64,000 nt of DNA from SB25 sp050180705 (GTDB lineage: Bacteria; Bacteroidota; Bacteroidia; Bacteroidales; Tenuifilaceae): assembly GCA_050180705.1 (NCBI GenBank), contig JBFXDX010000001.1:496001-560000 (forward strand), written 5' to 3'. Positions within the stretch are counted from its first letter, which is position 1. Every line of letters begins with the position of its first letter. The translations under genes were made by a program, and so were the position numbers. Under the pieces are notes generated by a model that saw nothing but the letters and a program-made list of their open reading frames with translations, did not search any database and was not told the origin of the DNA. Of this stretch, positions 1-7,886 are shown one piece after another.

Positions 1-406
1 TATTTATTAGCATTGAAGGAAAAGCGCCCCGATATGATTCTATTTATTGTATCATATTTTGTTATTTCTAAAATTCCTGTTGAAGAAATGGAATCATTTT
101 GATAATAACATTTCTTCTCATAATCAATAAATGCAGCAATGCTAGTTCTATTTAAATAATACAAGCCTACTTTATTTTTAAAGCCATATATGTCAATTGA
201 TTTTTGTTTATCACTATATCAAGATTTGGCTCTGGAAATGAAAAACCACTTGGTATCCATATCTTTTCATTTACCAAACATCCAAAAGTATTGTTTCCAG
301 TCAGTGTTTCAGGTGGAAGTTTATCCTCATCATCCTTATCGAAACATGAGGATGCATTGATCATCAAGAAGCATAATGCAACGATTAAATAATTTAAAAT
401 TTTCAT
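1..406 (-). pseudogene. Frameshifted lipoprotein paralog, 3' part beyond window edge
   Basis: The gene starts at the ATG at 404-406 and encodes the same lipoprotein leader as its two upstream neighbours (a hydrophobic stretch, then SSC and an acidic FDKDDEDK run, then NTFGCLVN). The start frame meets a TAG at 167-169 after about 80 codons. From about 215 down to base 1 a different frame stays open and encodes the family's C-terminal half, including CYYQNDSISSTGILEITKYD, closely matching CYYKTDSISSTGILEITKYD in the next copy. One frameshift near 180-215 therefore separates the halves, and about 20 residues present in the neighbour are also missing there. It is probably a decayed copy. A sequencing error or a functional short product cannot be excluded from one sequence. 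The continuation to the left is outside the window. Confidence 0.7.
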
Positions 407-440
407 GGTTATGTATTCAATTATAAAATAGTATAAAAAT

Positions 441-986
441 TTAAAGAGCATAATTTATATCAAAGCGCCCCTCTATAATGTTTATAGTTGAATCGCATGT
501 ATTACATGCAGCAACATTAGTGATGTATTTTGATGCTCTAAAATTGAATCGTCCTGATACTATTTTATTTACAGAATCATACTTTGTTATTTCTAGTATC
601 CCGGTTGAAGAAATCGAATCTGTTTTATAATAACAATTTTTCACATCATCATTAAACTGAGCAAAACAATTTAAACTATTAAGTTTATAAATACCCTGAT
701 GTAATGGTTTATCTATTATTATTAAAATTGATTGATTTATGTTATCCAATGTTTTTGAAGCAATAATTTTAAATTCGTTAGAATCTATGATCGCTTCTAA
801 ATTAGGAGTACCAAAATGGGGCTGTCCTTTGTTTAGCCAAACAATATCATTTACCAAACATCCAAAAGTATTGTTTCCAGTCTGTGTTTCAGGTGGAAGT
901 TTATCCTCATCATCCTTATCGAAGCATGAGGATGCATTGATCATCAAGAAGCATAATGCAATGATTGAATAATTTAAAATTTTCAT
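441..986 (-). CDS. Putative surface lipoprotein, paralog 2 of a tandem family
   Basis: 181-residue predicted lipoprotein. Residues 1-21 form a type II signal peptide ending in NASSC (lipidated Cys21), followed by FDKDDEDK. That acidic run resembles the lipoprotein export signal described for surface lipoproteins of Bacteroidota, so surface exposure is inferred. A conserved NTFGCLVN motif near residue 40 resembles the start of DUF6252-type proteins (tentative). The body looks beta-rich and holds several cysteines (NCFAQ, NCYYK, AACNTC) that could form disulfides. Its ATG overlaps the TGA of the preceding paralog in an ATGA arrangement, which suggests translational coupling. The first 46 residues are almost identical to the two paralogs and the rest diverges. 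Function unknown. Confidence 0.8.
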   Translation of the reverse strand: MKILNYSIIALCFLMINASSCFDKDDEDKLPPETQTGNNTFGCLVNDIVWLNKGQPHFGTPNLEAIIDSNEFKIIASKTLDNINQSILIIIDKPLHQGIYKLNSLNCFAQFNDDVKNCYYKTDSISSTGILEITKYDSVNKIVSGRFNFRASKYITNVAACNTCDSTINIIEGRFDINYAL

Positions 987-1540
987 GGTTGAAGTGAATA
1001 TTTTAAATCGAAACGCCCCTCGGTAATGCTGAATAAACTATCGCAACCACAATCGCTGGCTTGAGCCTCCGTAAAATATGCTTTAAAAGAAAACAGGCCA
1101 GACACTATCATATTGATGGTATCGAATTTTGTTATAGTTAACTCCCCTACATTTTTGGAATTAGAGCCGTAATAGCAATAGGCTCCTGTTTCACACCTAG
1201 ATTCAAAGTCGGCATGGGAATTAACGTTCGAATTAAGCGTATAAACCATGCCTGAATTAATTTCAGTATCTTTCAACACAAATCCAATAGACTGTGAATT
1301 ATCTTGATTGGCTCCAACAGATAAGTAATTATAACTACTATTGACCCATGCAACTGTGCCTACAGAAGAAAACGGAACTCCTCTAGGAAGCCACACTTTC
1401 CCATTTACCAAACATCCAAAAGTATTGTTTCCAGTCTGTGTCTCAGGTGGAAGTTTATCCTCATCATCCTTATCGAAGCATGAGGATGCATTGATCATCA
1501 AGAAGCATAATGCAATGATTAAATAGTTTAAAATTTTCAT
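983..1540 (-). CDS. Putative surface lipoprotein, paralog 3 of a tandem family
   Basis: 185-residue predicted lipoprotein and the first gene of the three-copy cluster. It has a signal peptide with lipobox-like NASSC, the acidic segment FDKDDEDK, then NTFGCLVNGKVWLPRG. The C-terminal part shares the family pattern ELTITKFDTINMIVSGLFSF and ends TEGRFDLKY; the second copy has the equivalents ILEITKYDSVNKIVSGRFNF and EGRFDINY. Cysteine pairs (CETGAYCYY, SDCGCDS) suggest a disulfide-stabilised, extracytoplasmic beta-rich domain. Its stop overlaps the next start by 4 bp. The 25 bp before its ATG match those before the frameshifted copy at 406, but not those before copy 2, so the duplications carried upstream sequence. 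Function unknown. Confidence 0.8.
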   Translation of the reverse strand: MKILNYLIIALCFLMINASSCFDKDDEDKLPPETQTGNNTFGCLVNGKVWLPRGVPFSSVGTVAWVNSSYNYLSVGANQDNSQSIGFVLKDTEINSGMVYTLNSNVNSHADFESRCETGAYCYYGSNSKNVGELTITKFDTINMIVSGLFSFKAYFTEAQASDCGCDSLFSITEGRFDLKYSLQP

Positions 1541-1810
1541 GGTTATGTATTCAATTATAAAATAGCTATATGCTAGTAAATTTAAACGTTTTATAGTTAA
1601 CTATACTTGAATAAAACAGGTGCTTCATTAGGAATGGGTTAAAATTGTTACCACAAAAAACAAATTTTTATATAAAAATAACTTATTAATAATTAAAAGT
1701 AGCGTTTGACTGTAACATATGAGCATTTATAGTCTGTATTTTATTAATGAGAGTAAAAGGGTAAACTGTGATGAAAAGTTTATAAAGTGGCTCACAATAA
1801 ATATGCACAC

Positions 1811-1851
1811 CTACTAAAACAGCAATAAGGTTGAACTCCTATTGTTAGTAG
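1811..1851. other. Bulged hairpin in gene-free stretch
   Basis: CTACTAA (1811-1817) pairs with TTAGTAG (1845-1851), and CAATAAGG (1823-1830) pairs with CCTATTG (1838-1844) with one unpaired A. The loop is TTGAACT and a 5-nt bulge (1818-1822) lies on the left arm. There is no T-tract on either side, so it is not an obvious terminator. It could be a fragment of a small RNA or of a mobile element end. Confidence 0.35.
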
Positions 1852-1931
1852 ACTATGTTTTGCCATGATAATCGAACCTTACTTAAAATAAGATTTTAAA
1901 GCGGATGGGCATGCGATAGAGATACTATTTG

Positions 1932-1968
1932 GAAACTCTTTCAGGGTTAACCACTCTGAAAGGTTTTC
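1932..1968 (-). terminator. Possible terminator of the LPS-kinase-like gene
   Basis: CTTTCAG (1938-1944) and CTGAAAG (1956-1962) form a stem around a loop containing GGTTAACC, extended outward by weaker pairs. It lies about 50 bp after the stop of the minus-strand gene ending at 2020. It has no good T-run on the minus strand. Confidence 0.3.
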
Positions 1969-2019
1969 TAAAGAGGCAAACTATAAAGTTATTAGACGAC
2001 AGCAGATCCTAAAATAAAA

Positions 2020-2802
2020 TCATTTAATCGGAGCCGTTATGATAGTCTTTACATTTAACTTTCGGATTAAAGATTTAAATCGCTTTTTCATTGATGTTCG
2101 CCCAAGGTACTGAAGCCTATAGAATGCAATTCCAACTATTGTTTTTAACGCGTTTATATTTGAGCGTAGTGCATACTCCGCGCTTATAATTCCAATATTC
2201 TCGACCGGAAGAAACAATCGCTGCAGGTTCCTTAACCCACGTTTGGGATTGTACCTTCCGAAACGAATTCGATTATTATCGATCAACGAAAAGTCGTACC
2301 GAAATCCATTGTAGGAATAGAGCACATTGTTAAGTGTATAATCGCCATGATATATCCCCATAACATGCAGGTGATAGGAAAAATTCGCAAATGATCGCAG
2401 GGCAAACTCCGACTCGGAAATTGGCAAGGATAGTATTGCCCCAATAGGTCTATAATTGGTGTACAGGCTTACATAGAAATCTTTTACCAGACAACAATTA
2501 CGATACACCGAAATATGTGCAATTGGCTCTGGCGACGAAATTCCCTGTTGAATAATCCGCATTGAATTCTCGTATGCGCGCTGTGATTTTGATTTTCGAA
2601 TCAGGGCATACACAATTCGGTTAATCCATGTTATCTTTTTATAGCTCTTAATTGCTATTGTTTTTCCTTGAATATTGAATAGCTTTACCTCATTCCGACC
2701 ACAATGAATGGTCTTCCCCATCCACCTATAATTCCCGGGAATTTGAGATAGTATTTTCTCTAATTCTTTATAGCTAGGATTTATGTATACGGTCTTTTTC
2801 AT
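2020..2802 (-). CDS. Lipopolysaccharide kinase (Kdo/WaaP)-like protein
   Basis: 260-residue soluble protein with a small kinase fold of the Kdo kinase/WaaP/InaA group, which phosphorylates inner-core LPS sugars on the cytoplasmic side. Visible signatures are a beta-strand lysine in KTIAIKSYK (about K52), the catalytic loop YHGDYTLNN (His152, Asp154, Asn159), and a metal-binding Asp in SLIDNNR (Asp175). The tail is basic. It begins about 20 bp downstream of the last permease gene of the efflux operon, on the same strand, so it could be read through from it; no terminator is visible between them. The family call rests on the HGD...N...D pattern and the size. The exact acceptor sugar cannot be told. 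Confidence 0.75.
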   Translation of the reverse strand: MKKTVYINPSYKELEKILSQIPGNYRWMGKTIHCGRNEVKLFNIQGKTIAIKSYKKITWINRIVYALIRKSKSQRAYENSMRIIQQGISSPEPIAHISVYRNCCLVKDFYVSLYTNYRPIGAILSLPISESEFALRSFANFSYHLHVMGIYHGDYTLNNVLYSYNGFRYDFSLIDNNRIRFGRYNPKRGLRNLQRLFLPVENIGIISAEYALRSNINALKTIVGIAFYRLQYLGRTSMKKRFKSLIRKLNVKTIITAPIK

Positions 2803-2820
2803 TTCGAAAAGAATACTCGG

Positions 2821-3930
2821 CTAATTTGATGTTTTACGATACCTGAATACCGCCCACGTTAGCGTAACTAACGCTAATGCCGAAATAAATAAAACATCCT
2901 TCTTAATATCAACAAACGCCGACCCCTTTAGAATTACCATACGGTTAACCTTCATAAAGTAGTACAAAGGATTAATGTTGTTGAAGTACTGAGCCCATTG
3001 AGGCATGCTCTCGGTTGGCGTAAAAAGGCCACTCATCAGTATAAACAGGATCATAAAAAAGAAGGTCATAAACATTACCTGTTGCTGGTTATTTGCCGCG
3101 GTTGATAGAATTAAACCACCCGATAACGCCACCAACAAATAGATGGAGGCGAATCCAAACAGCAGAGGAATACTCCCGACTATGGTTAAGTCGAAAACCA
3201 AACGGGCAATTAATAGCCCAAAGGCAAACTCGAAGAGGGCAATTATCCAGAAAGGGATAAGTTTCCCCACAATAAACTGGTAACGTTTTATTGGAGTAAC
3301 GTTAATTTGCTCGATGGTTCCCAGCTCCTTTTCGCGAACAATGTTGAGCGCGGTAAGGAACATGCCAATGATTGTAACCAGAATTACCAATATACCCGGA
3401 ACCATGTAAATTTTATAGTTCAACTCGGGATTGTACCAATGCCTTAACCGGGTTGATATTACAGGCGAAAAGCTCTTCACATTTTCGACACCAATCTTCG
3501 TGGAGTACGAGCTTATTATAGACGAAGTATATGCGTTTATAAGCGATGCCGACGTTCCATCGATTGCATTGATAAGCAGCTGCACTTTTACGCTCTGGTT
3601 ATTCACAACTTTCTCCTCCAAATCGCTCTCGATTACCAATACCGCATCGGCCTGGCTGTTATGCACTCTATTCACAGCATCATCGACCGATTGGTTTACG
3701 GGTATTATGGTATAGAATGATGAGTTAGAAAATGAGTTGATAAGGTTCTTTGATGTTTGGGAATTATCGAAATCGACAATGGCCAGCTTGATATTCTTCA
3801 TCTCCTGAGTTGCAGCATTGGCTAGAATTAAAAGCTGCACAATTGGTAACAGGAAGATTATTGGCAACATTGCCTTATTTCTGAATATCTGTAAAAATTC
3901 CTTCTGAAGAATAAATAGTATAGTTTTCAT
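2821..3930 (-). CDS. ABC-2 type transporter permease (second of pair)
   Basis: 369-residue inner-membrane permease of the ABC-2 (YhhJ/YbhR-like) family. An N-terminal transmembrane helix (about 20-40) is followed by a roughly 140-residue periplasmic domain, then five hydrophobic segments from about residue 175 to the end. The sequence VREKELGTIEQINVTPIKRYQFIVGK just after the second helix is the conserved ABC-2 coupling region. It pairs with the permease encoded just upstream (3981-5093), and the two ATPase genes precede them. This is the layout of YbhFSR-type exporters, in which two different permeases form the membrane channel. It is the last efflux gene of the operon. Substrate unknown; drugs, cations or lipids are all possible. 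Confidence 0.88.
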   Translation of the reverse strand: MKTILFILQKEFLQIFRNKAMLPIIFLLPIVQLLILANAATQEMKNIKLAIVDFDNSQTSKNLINSFSNSSFYTIIPVNQSVDDAVNRVHNSQADAVLVIESDLEEKVVNNQSVKVQLLINAIDGTSASLINAYTSSIISSYSTKIGVENVKSFSPVISTRLRHWYNPELNYKIYMVPGILVILVTIIGMFLTALNIVREKELGTIEQINVTPIKRYQFIVGKLIPFWIIALFEFAFGLLIARLVFDLTIVGSIPLLFGFASIYLLVALSGGLILSTAANNQQQVMFMTFFFMILFILMSGLFTPTESMPQWAQYFNNINPLYYFMKVNRMVILKGSAFVDIKKDVLFISALALVTLTWAVFRYRKTSN

Positions 3931-3980
3931 TGATAAACAATATTGACTGTTTGACTATGTGACTGTTTGGCTGTAGATAC

Positions 3981-5093
3981 TTACTCCAACCTCACCTTAA
4001 ATTTCTTAATACTTAGCATCAAGAAAAAGACTATCATTCCAACCATAATGGTAACTTCTTTCCATACGTAGGCAAATCCTTCGCCCTTTATCATTAGCGT
4101 TTTTATAGCTGCCAAGAACCAACGCGGCGGCATAATAAGGCTTAGCCACTGCAATGCCTTTGGCATATTATCGATTGGAAAAATAAAACCCGATAGCAGA
4201 ATGGTTGGTAGCATAAGGGCAAACATCGACATAAACATTGCAATGGCCTGCGTTTTACTTAATGTCGATATCAATATACCCAACGATAGCGCCAACAGTA
4301 TAAAAATGAAGCAAACCGTAAGCAATAGCAGTAAACTACCCCGCAAAGGCAATCCAAAAACGGTGTAGCCCATTAGCAAAATGACAATTGTATTGAAGAA
4401 CGCCAAACCCACATACGGTAACACTTTTCCGAATATTATTTGCGAAGGTCGTAACGGCGAAACCAGCAGAATTTCCATAGTTCCCAGCTCCTTTTCGCGG
4501 GTAATTGAGATTGATGTCATCATTGCAGTAATAAGCATCAGAATAAGCACCATTGTACCCGGAACAAACATATAAACGGCTTTTAGCTCGCTATTGTAAA
4601 GCATTCGGGTTCGAATCTCGAGCTTACTAGCGGTTAGTCCATTATTGTTCTGCTCGTTTGTGAATGAACCAATAACTGCCTGTGCGTAGTTTGCCAGAAT
4701 ACTTGCAGTATTAGGCTCGGAGGCATCGGTAATAATCTGCACATTGGCCCTATTGAACCGTATAAAGTTGTCGGCAAAGTTCGATTCGTAAACAATTACC
4801 AGCTTAACATCGCCCGACTTGAATGCCTCATTTATTTCGCTATCGTTATGAATTGTTCGAACTGGCAAGAAATAGCCCGAAGCGGCTAATTTCTGGGTTA
4901 ACTGCTGCGATAAGTAATCGTTGGACTTATCGTAAATGGCAATTCGGGCATCCGAAATTTCGTTGGAGACTACATATCCAAAAATAATTAGCTGCAGAAC
5001 AGGCATTAGTATTACAATAAGCAATGTTCGCGGATCGCGAATGATATGCTTAAATTCCTTCACCACAAAATCACTGAATCGATTGTGTATCAT
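3981..5093 (-). CDS. ABC-2 type transporter permease (first of pair)
   Basis: 370-residue permease homologous to its downstream neighbour and of almost equal length. It has an N-terminal helix at about residues 22-42 (TLLIVILMPVLQLIIFGYVV), a large extracytoplasmic domain, and five more hydrophobic segments from about residue 175. The coupling signature TREKELGTMEILLVSPLRPSQIIFGK is present. The 94-bp spacer before it and the 50-bp spacer after it are unusually long for this operon and contain short GACTGTTTG-like repeats. With the adjacent ATPases, fusion protein and TolC it should form a tripartite exporter spanning both membranes. Confidence 0.88.
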   Translation of the reverse strand: MIHNRFSDFVVKEFKHIIRDPRTLLIVILMPVLQLIIFGYVVSNEISDARIAIYDKSNDYLSQQLTQKLAASGYFLPVRTIHNDSEINEAFKSGDVKLVIVYESNFADNFIRFNRANVQIITDASEPNTASILANYAQAVIGSFTNEQNNNGLTASKLEIRTRMLYNSELKAVYMFVPGTMVLILMLITAMMTSISITREKELGTMEILLVSPLRPSQIIFGKVLPYVGLAFFNTIVILLMGYTVFGLPLRGSLLLLLTVCFIFILLALSLGILISTLSKTQAIAMFMSMFALMLPTILLSGFIFPIDNMPKALQWLSLIMPPRWFLAAIKTLMIKGEGFAYVWKEVTIMVGMIVFFLMLSIKKFKVRLE

Positions 5094-5187
5094 AATTCGT
5101 TGCTTGTTATTTGTTGTTCGTTGATGGTGTTGCGACTGATTGGCTATTAGGCTTAAAAGTTTAGACTTTAGGTCTTATTTTAACTGT

Positions 5188-5940
5188 CTACTCCACCCTC
5201 TGTCCTTGTCGAGCCAAAGAGATAAACACCTCATTCATACTTGGCGCCGAATACTCCTGCTTCAATTTAGAGGGAGTGTTCAATGCCACCATTTTACCAT
5301 CTACCAAAATGGCTACCCGATGGCAATATTCAGCCTCGTCCATATAGTGTGTTGTAACAAAAACGGTAGTTCCCTTTGCAGTAACGCTATTTATCATCTC
5401 CCAGAATTGCCTACGGGCAATGGGATCGACCCCACCTGTAGGTTCATCCAGAAACACAATGGGAGGATTATGGATCATAGAAACAGCAAACGAAAGCCGT
5501 TGTCGCCATCCTAACGGTAACGAGCCAATAAGTGTATCTCTGGAGTCGTTCATCTGCAACTCCTCTATCAACTCTTCGGCACGGGACTTTAACTGCTTTC
5601 CCCATAAACCGTATATACCGCCAAAGAATCGGATATTCTCCCAGACACTTAAATCATCGTAAAGCGAAAATTTCTGGCTCATGTAACCAATGTTGGCCTT
5701 AATTAAATCGGATTGCGTGTAAGCATCGAACCCTGCAACTTTAATATGACCCGATGTTGGCTGCAACAGCCCGCAAAGCATCCTAATAGCAGTAGTTTTG
5801 CCAGCACCATTGGCACCCAAAAATCCAAATATTTCGCCCTTGTACACATCGAAGGTAAGATGATCGTCGGCCACAAAACTGCCAAACTGTTTCACCAAAT
5901 CTTTAACTTCAATTACTATATCTTTACTTGAATCACTCAT
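5188..5940 (-). CDS. ABC transporter ATP-binding protein (second ATPase)
   Basis: 250-residue nucleotide-binding subunit. Walker A GANGAGKT lies at 42-50, the Q-loop at about 89 (YMSQKFSLY), the signature region LPLGWRQRLSFA at 141-152, Walker B VFLDEPTGGVD at 162-172, and the switch His in VFVTTHYMDEA. The LPLGWRQRL variant of the LSGGQ signature is usual in this exporter subfamily. In Escherichia coli YbhF the two ATPase domains are fused; here they are separate genes. This one corresponds to the C-terminal half. It powers export through the two ABC-2 permeases encoded downstream. Confidence 0.9.
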   Translation of the reverse strand: MSDSSKDIVIEVKDLVKQFGSFVADDHLTFDVYKGEIFGFLGANGAGKTTAIRMLCGLLQPTSGHIKVAGFDAYTQSDLIKANIGYMSQKFSLYDDLSVWENIRFFGGIYGLWGKQLKSRAEELIEELQMNDSRDTLIGSLPLGWRQRLSFAVSMIHNPPIVFLDEPTGGVDPIARRQFWEMINSVTAKGTTVFVTTHYMDEAEYCHRVAILVDGKMVALNTPSKLKQEYSAPSMNEVFISLARQGQRVE

Positions 5941-5991
5941 ATCTTTACAAGAATTTAGAAGATAGAAATAGACTACTATCTATACACTATA

Positions 5992-6900
5992 TTAATGCTC
6001 CATCTTTTGAATGAAACAATCCTCGATTCCCGCCTTAATAGGTAACACCTTCGGATTCTTAATTCCAATGTTATTAAGCTGCGCAGTAATAGCCTCGGCC
6101 GACTCATTACTATTCAACGACGAATAATGTAGTGCTCCTCCAAATAGGTACACATCGGAACAATCCTTGAAATTTCGAATATCATTCAACCTTAACGATA
6201 CACCAGGATGCTCGATGCTGAAGAGTTTATGCGGAAAATCATCGGCAAATTTTGCAGGAGCATTAACGCCAAGGATTTTTCCCTTCTGGATAAGTGCTAC
6301 CCTATCGCAAAGCGAAGCCTCGTCCATATATGCTGTCGAAACAAGAATTGTAATTCCCTCGTTCTTCAATTTTCGTAGTAGTTCCCAGAACTCCTTACGC
6401 GAAACAGCGTCAACACCAGTGGTTGGCTCATCAAGAATAAGCACCTCGGGTTTATGAATTAACGCACACGAAAGAGCCAACTTCTGTTTCATTCCCCCCG
6501 AGAGTTTTCCTGCCGGACGTTTTTTGAACGGCTCAAGCATTTTGTACACATCCTCGATTAAATGATAGTTCTCCTGAATTGTGGTACCAAAAACACCTGC
6601 AAAAAATTTCAAATTCTCCTCCACGCTTAAATCGTGATAAAGCGAGAACTGCCCTGGCATATATCCGAGAATGTTCCTAATTTCACGGTAATCGCTCACC
6701 ACATCCATACCGCTAACCTTCGCAAAACCAGAATCGGGAATAAGCAATGTTACCAAAATCCGCATCAGTGTGGTTTTGCCAGCACCATCGGGTCCAATAA
6801 GTCCAAACAACTCGCCTTTTTCAACATTTAGGTTGATATTGTTTAGCGCACTTACCGTTCCGTACGACTTTGATAAACTATTGATTGAGATAATACTCAT
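5992..6900 (-). CDS. ABC transporter ATP-binding protein (first ATPase)
   Basis: 302-residue ATPase with Walker A GPDGAGKT at 36-44, Q-loop YMPGQFSLY, canonical signature LSGGMKQKL at 133-141, Walker B LILDEPTTGVD at 154-164 and an STAYMDEA switch segment. In this last motif the usual His after the switch Thr is replaced by Ala (STAYMDEA, against TTHYMDEA in the partner). An extra C-terminal domain of about 80 residues follows the catalytic core, as in the N-terminal half of YbhF-type proteins. It presumably forms a heterodimer with the ATPase encoded 51 bp downstream, and this subunit may carry the degenerate catalytic site. Confidence 0.9.
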   Translation of the reverse strand: MSIISINSLSKSYGTVSALNNINLNVEKGELFGLIGPDGAGKTTLMRILVTLLIPDSGFAKVSGMDVVSDYREIRNILGYMPGQFSLYHDLSVEENLKFFAGVFGTTIQENYHLIEDVYKMLEPFKKRPAGKLSGGMKQKLALSCALIHKPEVLILDEPTTGVDAVSRKEFWELLRKLKNEGITILVSTAYMDEASLCDRVALIQKGKILGVNAPAKFADDFPHKLFSIEHPGVSLRLNDIRNFKDCSDVYLFGGALHYSSLNSNESAEAITAQLNNIGIKNPKVLPIKAGIEDCFIQKMEH

Positions 6901-6971
6901 ATATTTGACTGTTAACTATAAGATTAATGTTGACTATAGTTTAATTATCAACCATCCAAAAGTTAGCTACT

Positions 6972-7874
6972 TTATTTGCTCAAGATTTTCACCTCAACGG
7001 GCATTCCTATTTTATAAGAACCATTGGTATTTGGTATTCTCACCTTGGCAGCATAAACCAGATTTGCACGTTCGTTACGAGTTTGTATAACCTTTGGGGT
7101 AAATTCAGCCTCCGACGAAATCCAAGTAACAACACCATCAACCTCATCGAGATTTCCATTCGAACTATCGGTAAAAACCTTTACGGTTGTGCCTATTTTG
7201 AAATTCGAAAGTTGGGTTTCATCAATATAAACACGGGCGTAAACAGTGTCGAGTTTTGCCACACGGCACATTGGTTTTCCAACCGAAACCAGCTCACCCT
7301 GCCTTACATATCTAGCAGCAACTGTTCCTTGAATTGGCGAAAGCACCTTGCAACGCTGAATTTGATCTTTAACCTGATCGATTTGAGCCGTAATTGCAGC
7401 CATTTCGGCTATAACACCATTCTGCTGAACCTCAATACTACTCTTTTGACGTAGGGCAACACTATACTTTCCATTAACATCATCGAACTGGCGCTGTGTT
7501 GCAGCACTATCGGCCACTAGGCTACTTACTCTATCCAACTCAACCTTAATTACTCTAATTTGCTCGTCCTGTACAGCAACCTGTGCATTTATGCTTTGCA
7601 GTTTAGCTTTAGCGGCATCGGTTTGTGCATAAAGTTGATTCAACTTTAACTGTAGCTGAATGGTATCGACAAGCCCTATTGCCTGATTCTTTGTAACCCT
7701 ATCGCCTTCGTCGATATTTAGTTGAATTAGCTTACCGCTAACCTCCGAAGATATTGTCACATCGTCGGTTTCGATATTTCCGTATGCATCCGACTCTCCA
7801 TTTTTATTTCCACACGATGCAAAAAGCGTTGCAATAAAAAGCATCAACAATAAATTAAATCTACTGGTATACAT
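6972..7874 (-). CDS. HlyD-family membrane fusion protein (efflux periplasmic adaptor)
   Basis: 300-residue lipoprotein adaptor. The signal peptide ends LFASCGNK (Cys21). A biotinyl-lipoyl-like half (VSGKLIQLNIDEGDRVTKNQAIG) comes next, then a coiled-coil hairpin from about 75 to 170 rich in Q, A and K, the second lipoyl half (SPIQGTVAARYVRQGELVSVGKP) and a beta-barrel domain. It bridges the inner-membrane ABC complex and TolC in the periplasm. Its gene is 12 bp downstream of the tolC-like gene. It resembles YbhG/EmrA-type adaptors, and the lipid anchor replaces the membrane helix seen in EmrA. Confidence 0.9.
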   Translation of the reverse strand: MYTSRFNLLLMLFIATLFASCGNKNGESDAYGNIETDDVTISSEVSGKLIQLNIDEGDRVTKNQAIGLVDTIQLQLKLNQLYAQTDAAKAKLQSINAQVAVQDEQIRVIKVELDRVSSLVADSAATQRQFDDVNGKYSVALRQKSSIEVQQNGVIAEMAAITAQIDQVKDQIQRCKVLSPIQGTVAARYVRQGELVSVGKPMCRVAKLDTVYARVYIDETQLSNFKIGTTVKVFTDSSNGNLDEVDGVVTWISSEAEFTPKVIQTRNERANLVYAAKVRIPNTNGSYKIGMPVEVKILSK

Positions 7875-7886
7875 ATCCTTATAGTT

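Larger units (their letters stand above)
268..1540 (-). repeat. Three near-identical 139-bp gene-start segments
   Basis: The segments 268-406, 848-986 and 1402-1540 are each exactly 139 bp and differ from each other at only 3 to 5 positions. Each encodes the initiation codon, signal peptide, acidic export segment and CLVN motif of the tandem lipoproteins. Downstream coding parts are far less similar. Such sharp conservation limited to the 5' end fits either recent gene conversion or strong constraint on the leader. Confidence 0.9.
1541..2019. other. 479-bp gene-free stretch
   Basis: No convincing coding frame is present. I see a 14-bp perfect palindrome TATAGTTAACTATA at 1592-1605, a long bulged hairpin at 1811-1851 and a smaller hairpin at 1932-1968. 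The promoter of the lipoprotein cluster should lie at the left end of this stretch, but no clear TAnnTTTG element is visible. Confidence 0.6.

Noticed and set aside
204..1526. Plus-strand frames at 204-392, 739-972 and 1341-1526 with similar C-terminal sequences
   Set aside because: Their similarity is only the antisense of the three repeated lipoprotein leaders.
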